A stretch of DNA of 7,336 nt from Clostridia bacterium (GTDB taxonomy: Bacteria > Bacillota_E > RBS10-35 > JAJYVN01), in NCBI GenBank assembly GCA_027335545.1, contig DAHWHV010000035.1, positions 1 to 7,336 of the forward strand, read 5' to 3'. Made by a program: the position numbers and the translations under genes. Numbering within the stretch: position 1 is the stretch's first letter; each line of letters begins with the position of its first letter. Below the pieces are notes generated by a model. That model was not told the DNA's origin. It made no database searches and was given only the letters and a program-made list of their open reading frames with translations. Of this stretch, positions 1 through 5,883 are shown in pieces.

Positions 1-2
1 GC

Positions 3-33
3 GGCCCTGGGCGGGGTGCGCCGGCCCCAGGCC
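3..33 (-). terminator. Hairpin directly after the GNAT stop
   Basis: An inverted repeat (GGCCCTGGG at 3-11 against CCCAGGCC at 26-33, one bulged base) touches the GNAT stop codon at 34-36. It is in the position of a transcription terminator, but the window ends before any T-run could be seen. It matches the habit of the other genes here, each followed at once by a GC-rich stem. GC-rich DNA makes short stems common, so this is tentative. Confidence 0.3.
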
Positions 34-513
34 CTACCGAGCCGCGGGGCCCTCGGCGTCCGGCACCTGGGACGGCCGATGCCCGCCCAGGTACTTCTTG
101 AAGCCGACGCTCACAGCGGAACTATAGCCCATCCGGGTAAAGAAGTCGTGGGCCCGGGGCCTCCGAGCGTTGCTCAGGAGCATGATCTTCGAGCACTGCC
201 GCGCGCGGCAGCAGGCCTCGATGTGCCGCAGCAACGCCGCACCGATGCCGCGTTGGCGCAACCCCGGGTCGACCACGACGTTCTCCAGGACCGCGTACGG
301 CTGCCGGCCGAACATGGGGTCCAGGCACAGCGTGAGGAAGGCCGTGGCGACCACGACCCCGTCGTGGTCCACCACATACAGGAGGTTGTGCGGGTCGGCG
401 TCGATCTCGGCCAGTCGCTCGGCGCGGACCTCGACGGGTTCACCTGGACAGAGCAGCCGATAGAGCCGCTCGATGCCGGCCCGATCGGCGGGGGTCGCCT
501 CCCGGATCACCAT
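34..513 (-). CDS. GNAT-family N-acetyltransferase
   Basis: This 159-residue protein is a single GNAT domain, expected to move an acetyl group from acetyl-CoA to an amine. It begins MVIREATPADRAGIERLY, the usual first strand and helix of the fold. The acetyl-CoA pyrophosphate-binding motif is R86-Q87-R88-G89-I90-G91-A92, preceded by the strand ENVVVDP (77-83). The C-terminal half (AHDFFTRMGY, then GFKKYL) matches the last GNAT helix and strand. The ATG at 513 was chosen because the domain starts there; a G-rich stretch lies about 13 bases upstream. An in-frame GTG at 531 would add six residues. The gene follows the alpha/beta hydrolase by 83 bases and may be co-transcribed. The substrate cannot be told. 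The family call is firm and the function generic. Confidence 0.9.
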   Translation of the reverse strand: MVIREATPADRAGIERLYRLLCPGEPVEVRAERLAEIDADPHNLLYVVDHDGVVVATAFLTLCLDPMFGRQPYAVLENVVVDPGLRQRGIGAALLRHIEACCRARQCSKIMLLSNARRPRAHDFFTRMGYSSAVSVGFKKYLGGHRPSQVPDAEGPAAR

Positions 514-550
514 GGCCCGGCGCGGCCCCACCCCCTGGCTCCGGCCGTGG

Positions 551-589
551 GTGGGCCAGCGCCTCCCTCCCCTCTCCGCAGCGGCCCAC
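551..589 (-). terminator. Inverted repeat after the hydrolase stop
   Basis: GTGGGCC at 551-557 and GGCCCAC at 583-589 form a perfect 7-bp stem with a 25-base loop. It starts 7 bases beyond the alpha/beta hydrolase stop and ends before the GNAT start. There is no T-run. It is the weakest of the stop-proximal stems in this window, and a stem of this size could arise by chance. Confidence 0.18.
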
Positions 590-596
590 GCCACGC

Positions 597-1487
597 TCAC
601 GGCCGTCCCGCGGGGATGCGCGCCAGCCAGGCGGCGACGTGGGCCAGGTAGGCCTCCGGCTCGGCGGAGGCGGCCGCGATGTGGTCGGCCCCGGGCACGA
701 CCCAGGGCACGACCTCTGCACCCGGGACGGCGGCCGCCAGGGCTTGGGCATGCGCAGCGGGGATCTGCTGGTCGGCGCTGCCGGCGACCAGCAGGACGGG
801 CCGGCCCCGCAGCGCCCCCATGCCGCGCAGCGGGTCGGCCAGCGCCGGCTCGATCCCGGTCAGGGCCGGCAGCGTGTGCAACAGGATCCAGTTGAACGGC
901 CAGGCGGGGAGGTGCGTCCAGAGCGGGAGGCGCTCGCGCAGGTACGGTGCCAGGGCGGCGTACGGGCTGTCCGCCAGCACCCCGGCGACGGCCGGCTCCG
1001 CCTGGGCGGCCAGCAGGGCCACGGACGCCCCCATCGAGTAGCCGAGCAGCACCACGGGCCCGCCGGCCCGGCCCTTGGCCCAGTCCACCGCGCCCAGCAG
1101 GTCGCGCACCTCCCAGACGCCGACGGACACCAAGCGGCCGGGCGACACCCCCGAGGCCCGGAAGTCGAAGAGGAGCACGTTCCAGCCCCAACTGCGCAAG
1201 GCCTGGGCCAGGGGCAGGGCCAAGCCGCCGATCAAGCGGTTGCCCGCGTAGCCGTGGGCCAGGATCGCGGTGCCCCGGGACTCGCCCGCCGCCGGGATGC
1301 ACCAGCCGGAGAGTTCCAGGCGGTCCTCCCGGCTCGGGAAGCGGACGTCCCTGTAGGGCAGGCCCCAGTCGGCGGGGGTCTGCTCCAGCGGCTGGCGACG
1401 CGGGTGCGTCGCCCCCCAGCCGACGGCCAGGGGGACCCCCAGGAGCACCACAACCAACAGCGCCAACGCCCAGAGCACGATGGCCAC
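597..1487 (-). CDS. Membrane-anchored alpha/beta hydrolase
   Basis: This 296-residue serine hydrolase of the alpha/beta fold resembles the YqkD-type group (COG1073). Residues about 3-24 form one hydrophobic segment (VLWALALLVVVLLGV), a probable membrane anchor or uncleaved signal, so the catalytic domain likely faces outside the cytoplasm. The oxyanion-region motif HGYAGN is at 78-83. The nucleophile elbow G-Y-S-M-G places Ser151, the acid is Asp239 in GSADQQIP, and the base is His269 in PGADHIA, giving a complete triad in the right order. Translation starts with GTG at 1487, with GGGGG about 10 bases upstream. An ATG at 1506 is in another frame. The gene lies 78 bases after the NagB-like gene and 83 before GNAT. 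The substrate is unknown; such proteins include esterases and peptidase-like enzymes. Confidence 0.88.
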   Translation of the reverse strand: MAIVLWALALLVVVLLGVPLAVGWGATHPRRQPLEQTPADWGLPYRDVRFPSREDRLELSGWCIPAAGESRGTAILAHGYAGNRLIGGLALPLAQALRSWGWNVLLFDFRASGVSPGRLVSVGVWEVRDLLGAVDWAKGRAGGPVVLLGYSMGASVALLAAQAEPAVAGVLADSPYAALAPYLRERLPLWTHLPAWPFNWILLHTLPALTGIEPALADPLRGMGALRGRPVLLVAGSADQQIPAAHAQALAAAVPGAEVVPWVVPGADHIAAASAEPEAYLAHVAAWLARIPAGRP

Positions 1488-1514
1488 GGCGGCGGCCCCC
1501 GTTCATGCCGGCTG

Positions 1515-1554
1515 GCCGGCGCCCCCGGGCCCTGGCCCAGTCCGGGCGTCCGGC
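1515..1554 (-). terminator. Bulged hairpin after the NagB-like stop
   Basis: GCCGGCGCCC (1515-1524) pairs with GGGCGTCCGGC (1544-1554), giving ten base pairs with one bulge. The stem starts 11 bases past the NagB-like stop codon. No T-run follows on the minus strand. It fills much of the 78-base spacer before the alpha/beta hydrolase and could act as a weak terminator or an mRNA 3'-end stabiliser. Confidence 0.3.
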
Positions 1555-1565
1555 GCGCTCCCCCG

Positions 1566-2333
1566 TCAGGGCCGCGGCTCCCCCGCGCGGTCACCCCCGT
1601 AGCGGGCCAGGAGCGGGTCGTCGAGCAGGGCGCCGGACTCCCGGTCCAGGTAGAGCGAGGCGTCGGGGTGGCGCCGCAACGCGGACGCGGGCACCTCGGG
1701 GGTGATGCCCCCCGCGAGCACGCGGCGCACCGCCTCGGCCTTGACCGCGTATGGCACGGCCGAGAGGAGCACGCGGCAGGCCAGGATCTGGCGGACGCTC
1801 ATCGTCACCGCGCGCAGGGGGACCTCCTCCAGCGAGGCGAACCACCCCTCCCCCACCTGCTGGCGGCGGCAGGCCGCATCCAGCGTGACGGTCAGGTAGG
1901 CCTCCTCGGTCTCGAAGTCCGCCGGGGTGTCGTTGAAGGCGACGTGCCCGTTCTCGCCGATGCCCACCAGCCCCACGTCGATCGGGGCCGCGCGCACCTC
2001 GGCCGCCAGCGCCACCAGGTCCCCGGCGGGATCGACCCCGTGCAGCGCCCGCAGGGGCACCCGCGCGGCGAGGCGCTCCCGCAGGTACCGACGGAAGCTC
2101 GCGGGGTGGTCGGGCGCGAGGCCGACGTACTCGTCGAGGTGGAAGGCATCGACGGCCCGCCAGGGGACCTGCTCCCGCACCAGGGCCTCCAGCGTGGTGA
2201 ATTGGGAGCGCCCGGTCGAGAGGAGCAGGCGGGCCTGCCCGCGCGCCTCCACCGCCTCGCGCAACAGCCGCGCCGCCTCCGTGGCGACGGCGCTCCCCAG
2301 GGCCCGATCGTCGGCGCAGACCACCACTCGCAT
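1566..2333 (-). CDS. nagB: NagB-family glucosamine-6-phosphate deaminase-like protein
   Basis: This 255-residue protein spans the whole NagB/RpiA/SugI-like fold. The canonical enzyme turns glucosamine-6-phosphate into fructose-6-phosphate and ammonia in the cytoplasm. Visible motifs are the phosphate-loop region LLLSTGRSQFTT (36-47), FHLDEYVGL (64-72, Asp67 matching catalytic Asp72 of E. coli NagB), GIGENGHVAFND (124-135, His130 matching His143) and CRRQQVGEGWF (155-165). Asn128 sits where E. coli has Asp141, and Asp135 where it has Glu148. From memory, GENGH, RQQVGEGWF and the C-terminal HPDASLYLD mark a NagB-like branch separate from classical NagB. ATG 2333 has AAGGGGG about 7 bases upstream. 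The 581-base gap to the oxidoreductase gene suggests its own promoter. The family is sure; true deaminase activity on GlcN6P is not. Confidence 0.87.
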   Translation of the reverse strand: MRVVVCADDRALGSAVATEAARLLREAVEARGQARLLLSTGRSQFTTLEALVREQVPWRAVDAFHLDEYVGLAPDHPASFRRYLRERLAARVPLRALHGVDPAGDLVALAAEVRAAPIDVGLVGIGENGHVAFNDTPADFETEEAYLTVTLDAACRRQQVGEGWFASLEEVPLRAVTMSVRQILACRVLLSAVPYAVKAEAVRRVLAGGITPEVPASALRRHPDASLYLDRESGALLDDPLLARYGGDRAGEPRP

Positions 2334-2540
2334 GCACTGGCCCCCTTGAGGCTGGATCGCTGCCGGGCGCGACCGACGCGCACCGGGTCGGGGCCGCGGG
2401 GCGAGCCCGTGCCAGCGGCCGGGATCGTGGAAGGCCGGACGGGCACCGCGGGACAAGCCAGCGGGGCCGGGGCCCGGCTCTCGGGCCTGGCCATTCCCTT
2501 TTCTGACTGCCATGTCCTGCGCCGCCGCCGGTCGGAGGGC

Positions 2541-2582
2541 GGGGCGGTGGCTGGCGCGGCCCGAGCATCGGCCAGCCGCCCC
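2541..2582. repeat. 12-bp bulged inverted repeat
   Basis: GGGGCGG (2541-2547) and CTGGC (2551-2555) pair with GCCAG (2571-2575) and CCGCCCC (2576-2582). This gives twelve pairs interrupted by one three-base bulge (TGG, 2548-2550), with a 15-base loop. It lies in the middle of the oxidoreductase/NagB-like gap, far from either gene end. It could be a terminator for something ending here, a leader structure of the NagB-like mRNA, or an operator. No T-run adjoins it on either strand. Confidence 0.4.
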
Positions 2583-2650
2583 AGGGGCACGCGGCACTGG
2601 CTGCACAAGCGTGCACTCTCCGGCTCCGGGGAGCGGCAGATCCAGCACAC
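2579..2650 (-). other. Zinc-ribbon-like orphan reading frame
   Basis: The minus strand from a GTG at 2650 reads MCWICRSPEPESARLCSQC followed by RVPLG. This is a CxxC-X10-CxxC zinc-ribbon pattern with the PES/PED-type linker typical of small ribbon proteins. A G-rich possible ribosome site (AAGGGGGT) lies about 12 bases upstream; an alternative GTG start is at 2734. The frame has no stop until 1892, deep inside the NagB-like gene, so a normal gene is not visible. It may be a decayed or frameshifted small gene, or a chance reading of GC-rich DNA. Confidence 0.2.
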
Positions 2651-2884
2651 GGGCAGGCGCGGACCCCCTTGCCTTGAGGCACTGGGCGGGGGCCGGGCAC
2701 CACCGGCGTACCCGAACGGCCCCTCCGGGCGCACGCACCCGCGCGCCCTGTGGCTGGCCCCGGCGTCCCCTGCCGCGGGCGTTCCCCAGAACGAGGAGGC
2801 CGCGGCGAAAAGTCGCAGGCGGCCCCAGAACCACCAGGGGCAGTGGGTCAGGCGGAACGCGGACCACTGCAGCCGGAAGACGGC

Positions 2885-2908
2885 GCTGCAAAGGCGGACC
2901 CTTGCAGC
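2885..2908 (-). terminator. Hairpin after the oxidoreductase stop
   Basis: GCTGCAAAGG (2885-2894) and CCTTGCAGC (2900-2908) form a nine-pair stem with one bulged base and a five-base loop. It starts six bases past the Gfo/Idh/MocA stop codon (2915-2917). The small loop and the position fit a factor-independent terminator hairpin, but the downstream minus-strand sequence (GCCGTCTTCCGG) is not a T-run. It may terminate, attenuate or protect the mRNA end. Confidence 0.4.
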
Positions 2909-2914
2909 ACCGTC

Positions 2915-3994
2915 CTACAGCGGCGTCGGCTGCCCGCTGCGGGCCGAGGCGGCGACCGCGTCCAGCACGCGCTGCGCCGCGTGCCCGTCCGCGAAGGTGG
3001 CGGGCTGCGGCCCCCGGGCCGGCGCGGGCCGGCCCAGACAGGCGTCTACGAAGGCCCCCATCATGGTGAACAGGCAGTGGTTGGCCCGCGGGACCGCACC
3101 CGCGGGCAGGGGCAGGGGCTCGGGCGCCGCACCGCCCCGGCCCAGCGCCAGGGTGTCGGTCTCGCCACGGGAGTAGGCCAGCCGCAGGGAACCGTCCTCC
3201 CCGCGGAACTCCAGGTAGTTGCGGTGGGGCGGTGGCGTGAGGCTGCTCACGCGCAGGGCCGCCGTGGCGGTGAAACCGGGCCCCGCGAAGTCGCAGAGGG
3301 CCTCCGCCTCGTCGTCGGCGGTCACGGCCCGCACCTGCCCGGGCCGCTCCCCGTCGGGCCGCTCGACCGCGCCGATGCGCCAGCAGGCCCCGCGCACGGC
3401 GCGGAACTCCCCGCCGCTGACGCAGCGGGCCAGGTCGACCAGGTGCGAGCCCATGTCGCCGAGCAGGCCGTAACCGGAGAGGGCGGCGTCGTTGCGCCAA
3501 CGCGCCGTTGCCCCGGGGCGCAGCGCCCCGGCGCCCTCGGTGACGGCCAGGACGTAGCGCAAACGCCCGATCGCCCCACCCCGGACCAGGCGCTGCGCCT
3601 CGGCCACCGCGTGCAGGAAGCGGAAGGTGAAGGCGACCTGGTGGACCAGGCCGCCGCGGATGGCCAGTTCGAGCAACTCCGCGCTCTCGGTCTGGTCCAG
3701 CGCCAGCGGCTTCTCGCAAAACACGTGCTTGCCGGCCTGCAGGGCGGCGCGGGCGATGGGGAAGTGCCAGCGGTTGGGGGTGGAGATGGTGACCGCGTCG
3801 ACCTCGGCGCGCGCGATCAGGTCCTCGTAGTCCGCGAAGGTCTCGGGCACGCCGAAGCGCTCGGCCTGGGCCCGCCGGCGCTCGGGCGACCGCCCGCAGA
3901 GCGCGACGACGCGGGCCTGCGGGTGAGCCTGCAGCCCGGGAATGTGACACGTCTCGGTCCAGCCCCCGACCCCGATCACCCCGACGCGCAGCAT
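2915..3994 (-). CDS. Gfo/Idh/MocA-family oxidoreductase
   Basis: This 359-residue NAD(P)-dependent oxidoreductase belongs to the glucose-fructose oxidoreductase/inositol dehydrogenase/MocA family, which oxidises or reduces sugars, polyols and sugar acids. The N-terminal Rossmann domain starts VGVIGVGGW (4-12), and the strand VVALCGRSPERR (29-40) carries the adenosine-ribose region. The hallmark E-K-P is at 94-96. The catalytic motif G-D-M-G-S-H-L-V-D (179-187) supplies His184, the usual proton donor or acceptor, and Asp187. The C-terminal beta-sheet domain runs from about 125 to 330, and the length is normal. The ATG at 3994 has an excellent GGAGGAGG site 7 bases upstream. It lies 255 bases downstream of the ManD-like gene on the same strand, so a linked sugar-acid pathway is likely, with this enzyme making or using the dehydratase substrate. 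The substrate is not readable. Confidence 0.93.
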   Translation of the reverse strand: MLRVGVIGVGGWTETCHIPGLQAHPQARVVALCGRSPERRRAQAERFGVPETFADYEDLIARAEVDAVTISTPNRWHFPIARAALQAGKHVFCEKPLALDQTESAELLELAIRGGLVHQVAFTFRFLHAVAEAQRLVRGGAIGRLRYVLAVTEGAGALRPGATARWRNDAALSGYGLLGDMGSHLVDLARCVSGGEFRAVRGACWRIGAVERPDGERPGQVRAVTADDEAEALCDFAGPGFTATAALRVSSLTPPPHRNYLEFRGEDGSLRLAYSRGETDTLALGRGGAAPEPLPLPAGAVPRANHCLFTMMGAFVDACLGRPAPARGPQPATFADGHAAQRVLDAVAASARSGQPTPL

Positions 3995-4214
3995 GCCTGG
4001 GCCTCCTCCGCCGGTCTCCAGCGCATCCACCCCTGGCCAACGGGCGGCCTGCCGCCGGTCCCCGCGCTTCGCCGCGGCCCCGGCCCCAGTCCTGCCGCCC
4101 CCTGCGCCTGGCCAGCGGCGGCGCGGCGGTGGGGGGCCACGGCGACCACCCCGACGCCCCTCCCGCCCCGGAACCCGTGCGATGGCACACACGCGACCGG
4201 CGGCATCCCCCGGC

Positions 4215-4249
4215 CATGGTGCCGCCAAAGCGGCTCTTGCGGCACCATG
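4215..4249 (-). terminator. 11-bp perfect hairpin abutting the ManD stop
   Basis: CATGGTGCCGC (4215-4225) and GCGGCACCATG (4239-4249) form a perfect 11-bp stem with a 13-base loop. It begins at the base directly after the ManD-like stop codon (4250-4252). It is too long and too well placed to be likely chance. No T-run follows on the minus strand. It could be a terminator that lowers expression of the downstream oxidoreductase, an mRNA-stabilising structure between cistrons, or a palindromic protein-binding site. Confidence 0.5.
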
Positions 4250-5452
4250 CTACGGCCTGGCGGCGGTGCCGTCCGGGCGCCGGGCCAGGGTCCAGGCGGG
4301 GAGGCGGTCGTCGCAGGGGTAGCGAGCGGCCCGCTCCTCGTCGACGTCCACCCCGAGGCCCGGGGCCTCCGTGAGGTAGGCATACCCCCCCCGAACCTCG
4401 GGACAGCCGGGGAAGACCTCGCGCACGGCCTCGGGGAAGCCCGACCACTCCTGAACACCGAAGTTGGGGCAGGCCAGGTCGAGGTGGAGGTTGGCCGCGT
4501 GGCCGACGGGCGAGACGTCCCCCGGCCCGTGCCAGGCCGTGCGGACGCCAAAGGCCTCGCAGACCGCGGCGAGTTTGCGGGCGGGGGTCAGGCCGCCGAT
4601 GGCGCTGAGGTGGACGCGGATGAAGTCGATCAGCCCGCCAGAGACCAGCGGCGCCCACTCGGCGGGGTGAACGAAGAGCTCGCCCATGGCGATGGGGGTC
4701 GCGCACTGGTTGCGGAGCATGCGGAACCACTCGTTGTTCTCCGGCGGCAGCGGGTCCTCCAGGAAGAAGAGGCGGTAGGGCTCGACCCGCTTGGCCAGGC
4801 GGACGGCCTCGATGGGGGGCAGGCGCTCGTGGACGTCGTGTAGCAGTTCGACCTCGAAGCCGACCTCCGCCCGCACCCGCTCCAGAAAGGCCGGAACGCT
4901 GCGCGCGTAGGCGTCGGGGTCGTAGTAGGCGCCCGGCAGCGCGCCCTCGGGCGTGGACAGGGCCGAGGCCCGGCCCCCGTAGCCGCCCTGCTGGCAGCGG
5001 ATGAAGCGGTAGCCCTCCTCCATAAAGGCGCGTACGCTCTCCACCAGGGCGGCGGAGTCGCGCCCGTCGGCGTGGCGGTAGACGGCGACGCCGTCGCGGC
5101 AGCGGCCGCCGAGGAGTTCGTAGACGGGCAGGCCCGCCCGCTTGCCCTGCAGGTCCCAGAGGGCCATGTCCACACCGGAGAGGGCGTTGTTCAGGACCGG
5201 GCCGTTGCGCCAGTATGCGCTGACCATGGAGGTCTGCCAGATGTCCTCGATGCGGTTGACCTGCTTGCCGATCAGGAACGGCTTGAGGTAGTCCTGCACG
5301 GCAGAGACCACGGCCCGCCAGCGCTGGGTGAAGGTGGCGCAACCCACCCCGTACAGGCCGGGCTCGGAGGTCTCGACCTTGACCACGACGAGGTTGATAC
5401 GTCCCGGCGCGGTGGCGATCGCCCGCACGTCGCGGATCGTCGGGGCGGCCAT
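4250..5452 (-). CDS. manD: Mannonate dehydratase-family protein (ManD/RspA)
   Basis: This 400-residue enolase-superfamily enzyme is of the D-mannonate dehydratase subgroup, whose active members dehydrate D-mannonate (some D-gluconate) to 2-keto-3-deoxygluconate with Mg2+. The metal ligands are Asp206 in HDVHERL (205-211), Glu232 in FLEDP (230-234) and Glu258 in MGELF (256-260). His208 is the expected base. WHGPGDVSPVGH (307-318) is the barrel-end motif. The C-terminal GLGVDVDEERAARYP (365-379) is diagnostic of the subgroup. Arg152 and Tyr158 probably stand for the Arg/Tyr pair, but the loop between them is shorter than I recall for E. coli RspA. Pro310 is of the kind I recall in low-activity or inactive members, so the natural substrate may differ. 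ATG 5452 has AAGGGAG about 8 bases upstream. It is the first gene of the minus-strand set. Confidence 0.9.
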   Translation of the reverse strand: MAAPTIRDVRAIATAPGRINLVVVKVETSEPGLYGVGCATFTQRWRAVVSAVQDYLKPFLIGKQVNRIEDIWQTSMVSAYWRNGPVLNNALSGVDMALWDLQGKRAGLPVYELLGGRCRDGVAVYRHADGRDSAALVESVRAFMEEGYRFIRCQQGGYGGRASALSTPEGALPGAYYDPDAYARSVPAFLERVRAEVGFEVELLHDVHERLPPIEAVRLAKRVEPYRLFFLEDPLPPENNEWFRMLRNQCATPIAMGELFVHPAEWAPLVSGGLIDFIRVHLSAIGGLTPARKLAAVCEAFGVRTAWHGPGDVSPVGHAANLHLDLACPNFGVQEWSGFPEAVREVFPGCPEVRGGYAYLTEAPGLGVDVDEERAARYPCDDRLPAWTLARRPDGTAARP

Positions 5453-5503
5453 GGGGGGTGCTCCCTTCGGCGGCGGGTACTGGGGGCGGCCGACGGCCCG
5501 GAT

Positions 5504-5528
5504 ACCCGGCGCGCGCCGACCCGGCGCG
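5504..5528. promoter_or_regulatory. Palindrome and direct repeats upstream of ManD
   Basis: A perfect 12-bp palindrome, CGGCGCGCGCCG, lies at 5507-5518, about 55 bases upstream of the ManD-like start. Overlapping it, the ten-base word ACCCGGCGCG occurs twice in the same direction (5504-5513 and 5519-5528), 15 bases apart. Such a site could bind a dimeric sugar-responsive repressor (GntR or LacI type), but no regulator gene is in the window. G/C-only palindromes are more frequent in DNA of this composition. Confidence 0.3.
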
Positions 5529-5712
5529 GTTCAAGTCTCCAACGGGATTCGCCGTCGCCCCCGGCTTCCCTCGCGCCCCCGGGATGGCCACGGGGTGGCG
5601 TCGTGCCGGAGGGGGCCCTTCGGCCAGAAGGCCCACAGGGCGAAGTGGTGGTCGCCGCGTCCGCGGTCCGCCCTCGGCCAGTTGGGGCTTGCGGCAGAGG
5701 GACCGCCGGAGA

Positions 5713-5803
5713 GCGGCCGCCCCGAACCGCCCGTGGCCGCCAGGTGCGTCGCCGACGTACGCCGCGACTTGGGCCCGCGGCGGGAGGCGCTTGTGGTCCA
5801 AGC
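5713..5803. repeat. Three small stem-loops in series
   Basis: Three inverted repeats follow one another: GCGGCCGC with GTGGCCGC (5713-5740, eight pairs including one G-U), CGCCGCG with CGCGGCG (5760-5782, seven pairs, nine-base loop) and GCTTG with CAAGC (5789-5803, five pairs, five-base loop). Each alone is within chance for such GC-rich DNA. They are listed because they lead directly into the much stronger hairpin at 5814-5855. Confidence 0.3.
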
Positions 5804-5813
5804 ACTTCACGGA

Positions 5814-5883
5814 GAAGGACGCCACTCTGGCGCCCGCGCCACGGTGGCGTCCTTCCCTCATCCCAGGAACGGGTGGTCCTGGG
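5814..5883. ncRNA. Long hairpin plus second stem, candidate structured RNA
   Basis: GAAGGACGCCAC (5814-5825) pairs perfectly with GTGGCGTCCTTC (5844-5855) over 12 bp. Inside it, past a 2x2 internal loop, TGGCG pairs with CGCCA around a CCCG tetraloop. A second perfect 7-bp stem, CCCAGGA/TCCTGGG (5862-5883, eight-base loop), follows after six bases. The pair sits about 360 bases from ManD and 200 from the esterase gene, so it is not at a gene end. It may be an RNA leader, an attenuator, a terminator of an unseen transcript or a small RNA. The strand is unknown, and no known riboswitch core or T-box TGGNACC word was recognised. Confidence 0.35.

Larger units (their letters stand above)
2334..2914. 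other. 581-base gap without a confident gene
   Basis: No reading frame here on either strand has a good start, stop and protein-like sequence together. The gap holds a hairpin just after the oxidoreductase stop (2885-2908), a 12-bp bulged hairpin (2541-2582), a zinc-ribbon-like minus-strand reading (about 2579-2650), and an AT-richer patch near 2490-2515 (minus strand reads AGTCAGAAAAGGGAATGG). That patch lies about 160-180 bases upstream of the NagB-like start and could hold a promoter, but no convincing -35/-10 pair is visible. Confidence 0.5.

Noticed and set aside
34..1506. Extended GNAT reading from 1506 giving a 490-residue two-domain protein
   Set aside because: The N-terminal part is the alpha/beta hydrolase read in the wrong frame. 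The GNAT domain begins at the ATG at 513.
639..3176. An 845-codon plus-strand open frame
   Set aside because: It is antisense to the hydrolase, NagB-like and oxidoreductase genes, has no recognisable domain, and its His/Gln/Gly/Arg-rich composition is typical of an antisense shadow.
5528..5553. tRNA-like word GGTTCAAGTCTCC
   Set aside because: The flanking bases do not form a T-stem, and no acceptor or anticodon arm can be drawn around it.
5814..5860. T-box leader, suggested by GGTGGCGTCCTTCCC
   Set aside because: The invariant TGGNACC antiterminator bulge and a Stem I/specifier region are not seen, and no tRNA synthetase or amino-acid gene follows.
1566..5861. A 4.3-kb stop-free minus-strand frame that ends with the NagB-like protein
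   Set aside because: Upstream of 2333 its translation is Arg/Gly/Pro-rich and runs out of frame through the ManD and oxidoreductase genes. It is a by-product of few A/T-containing stop codons, not a fusion protein.
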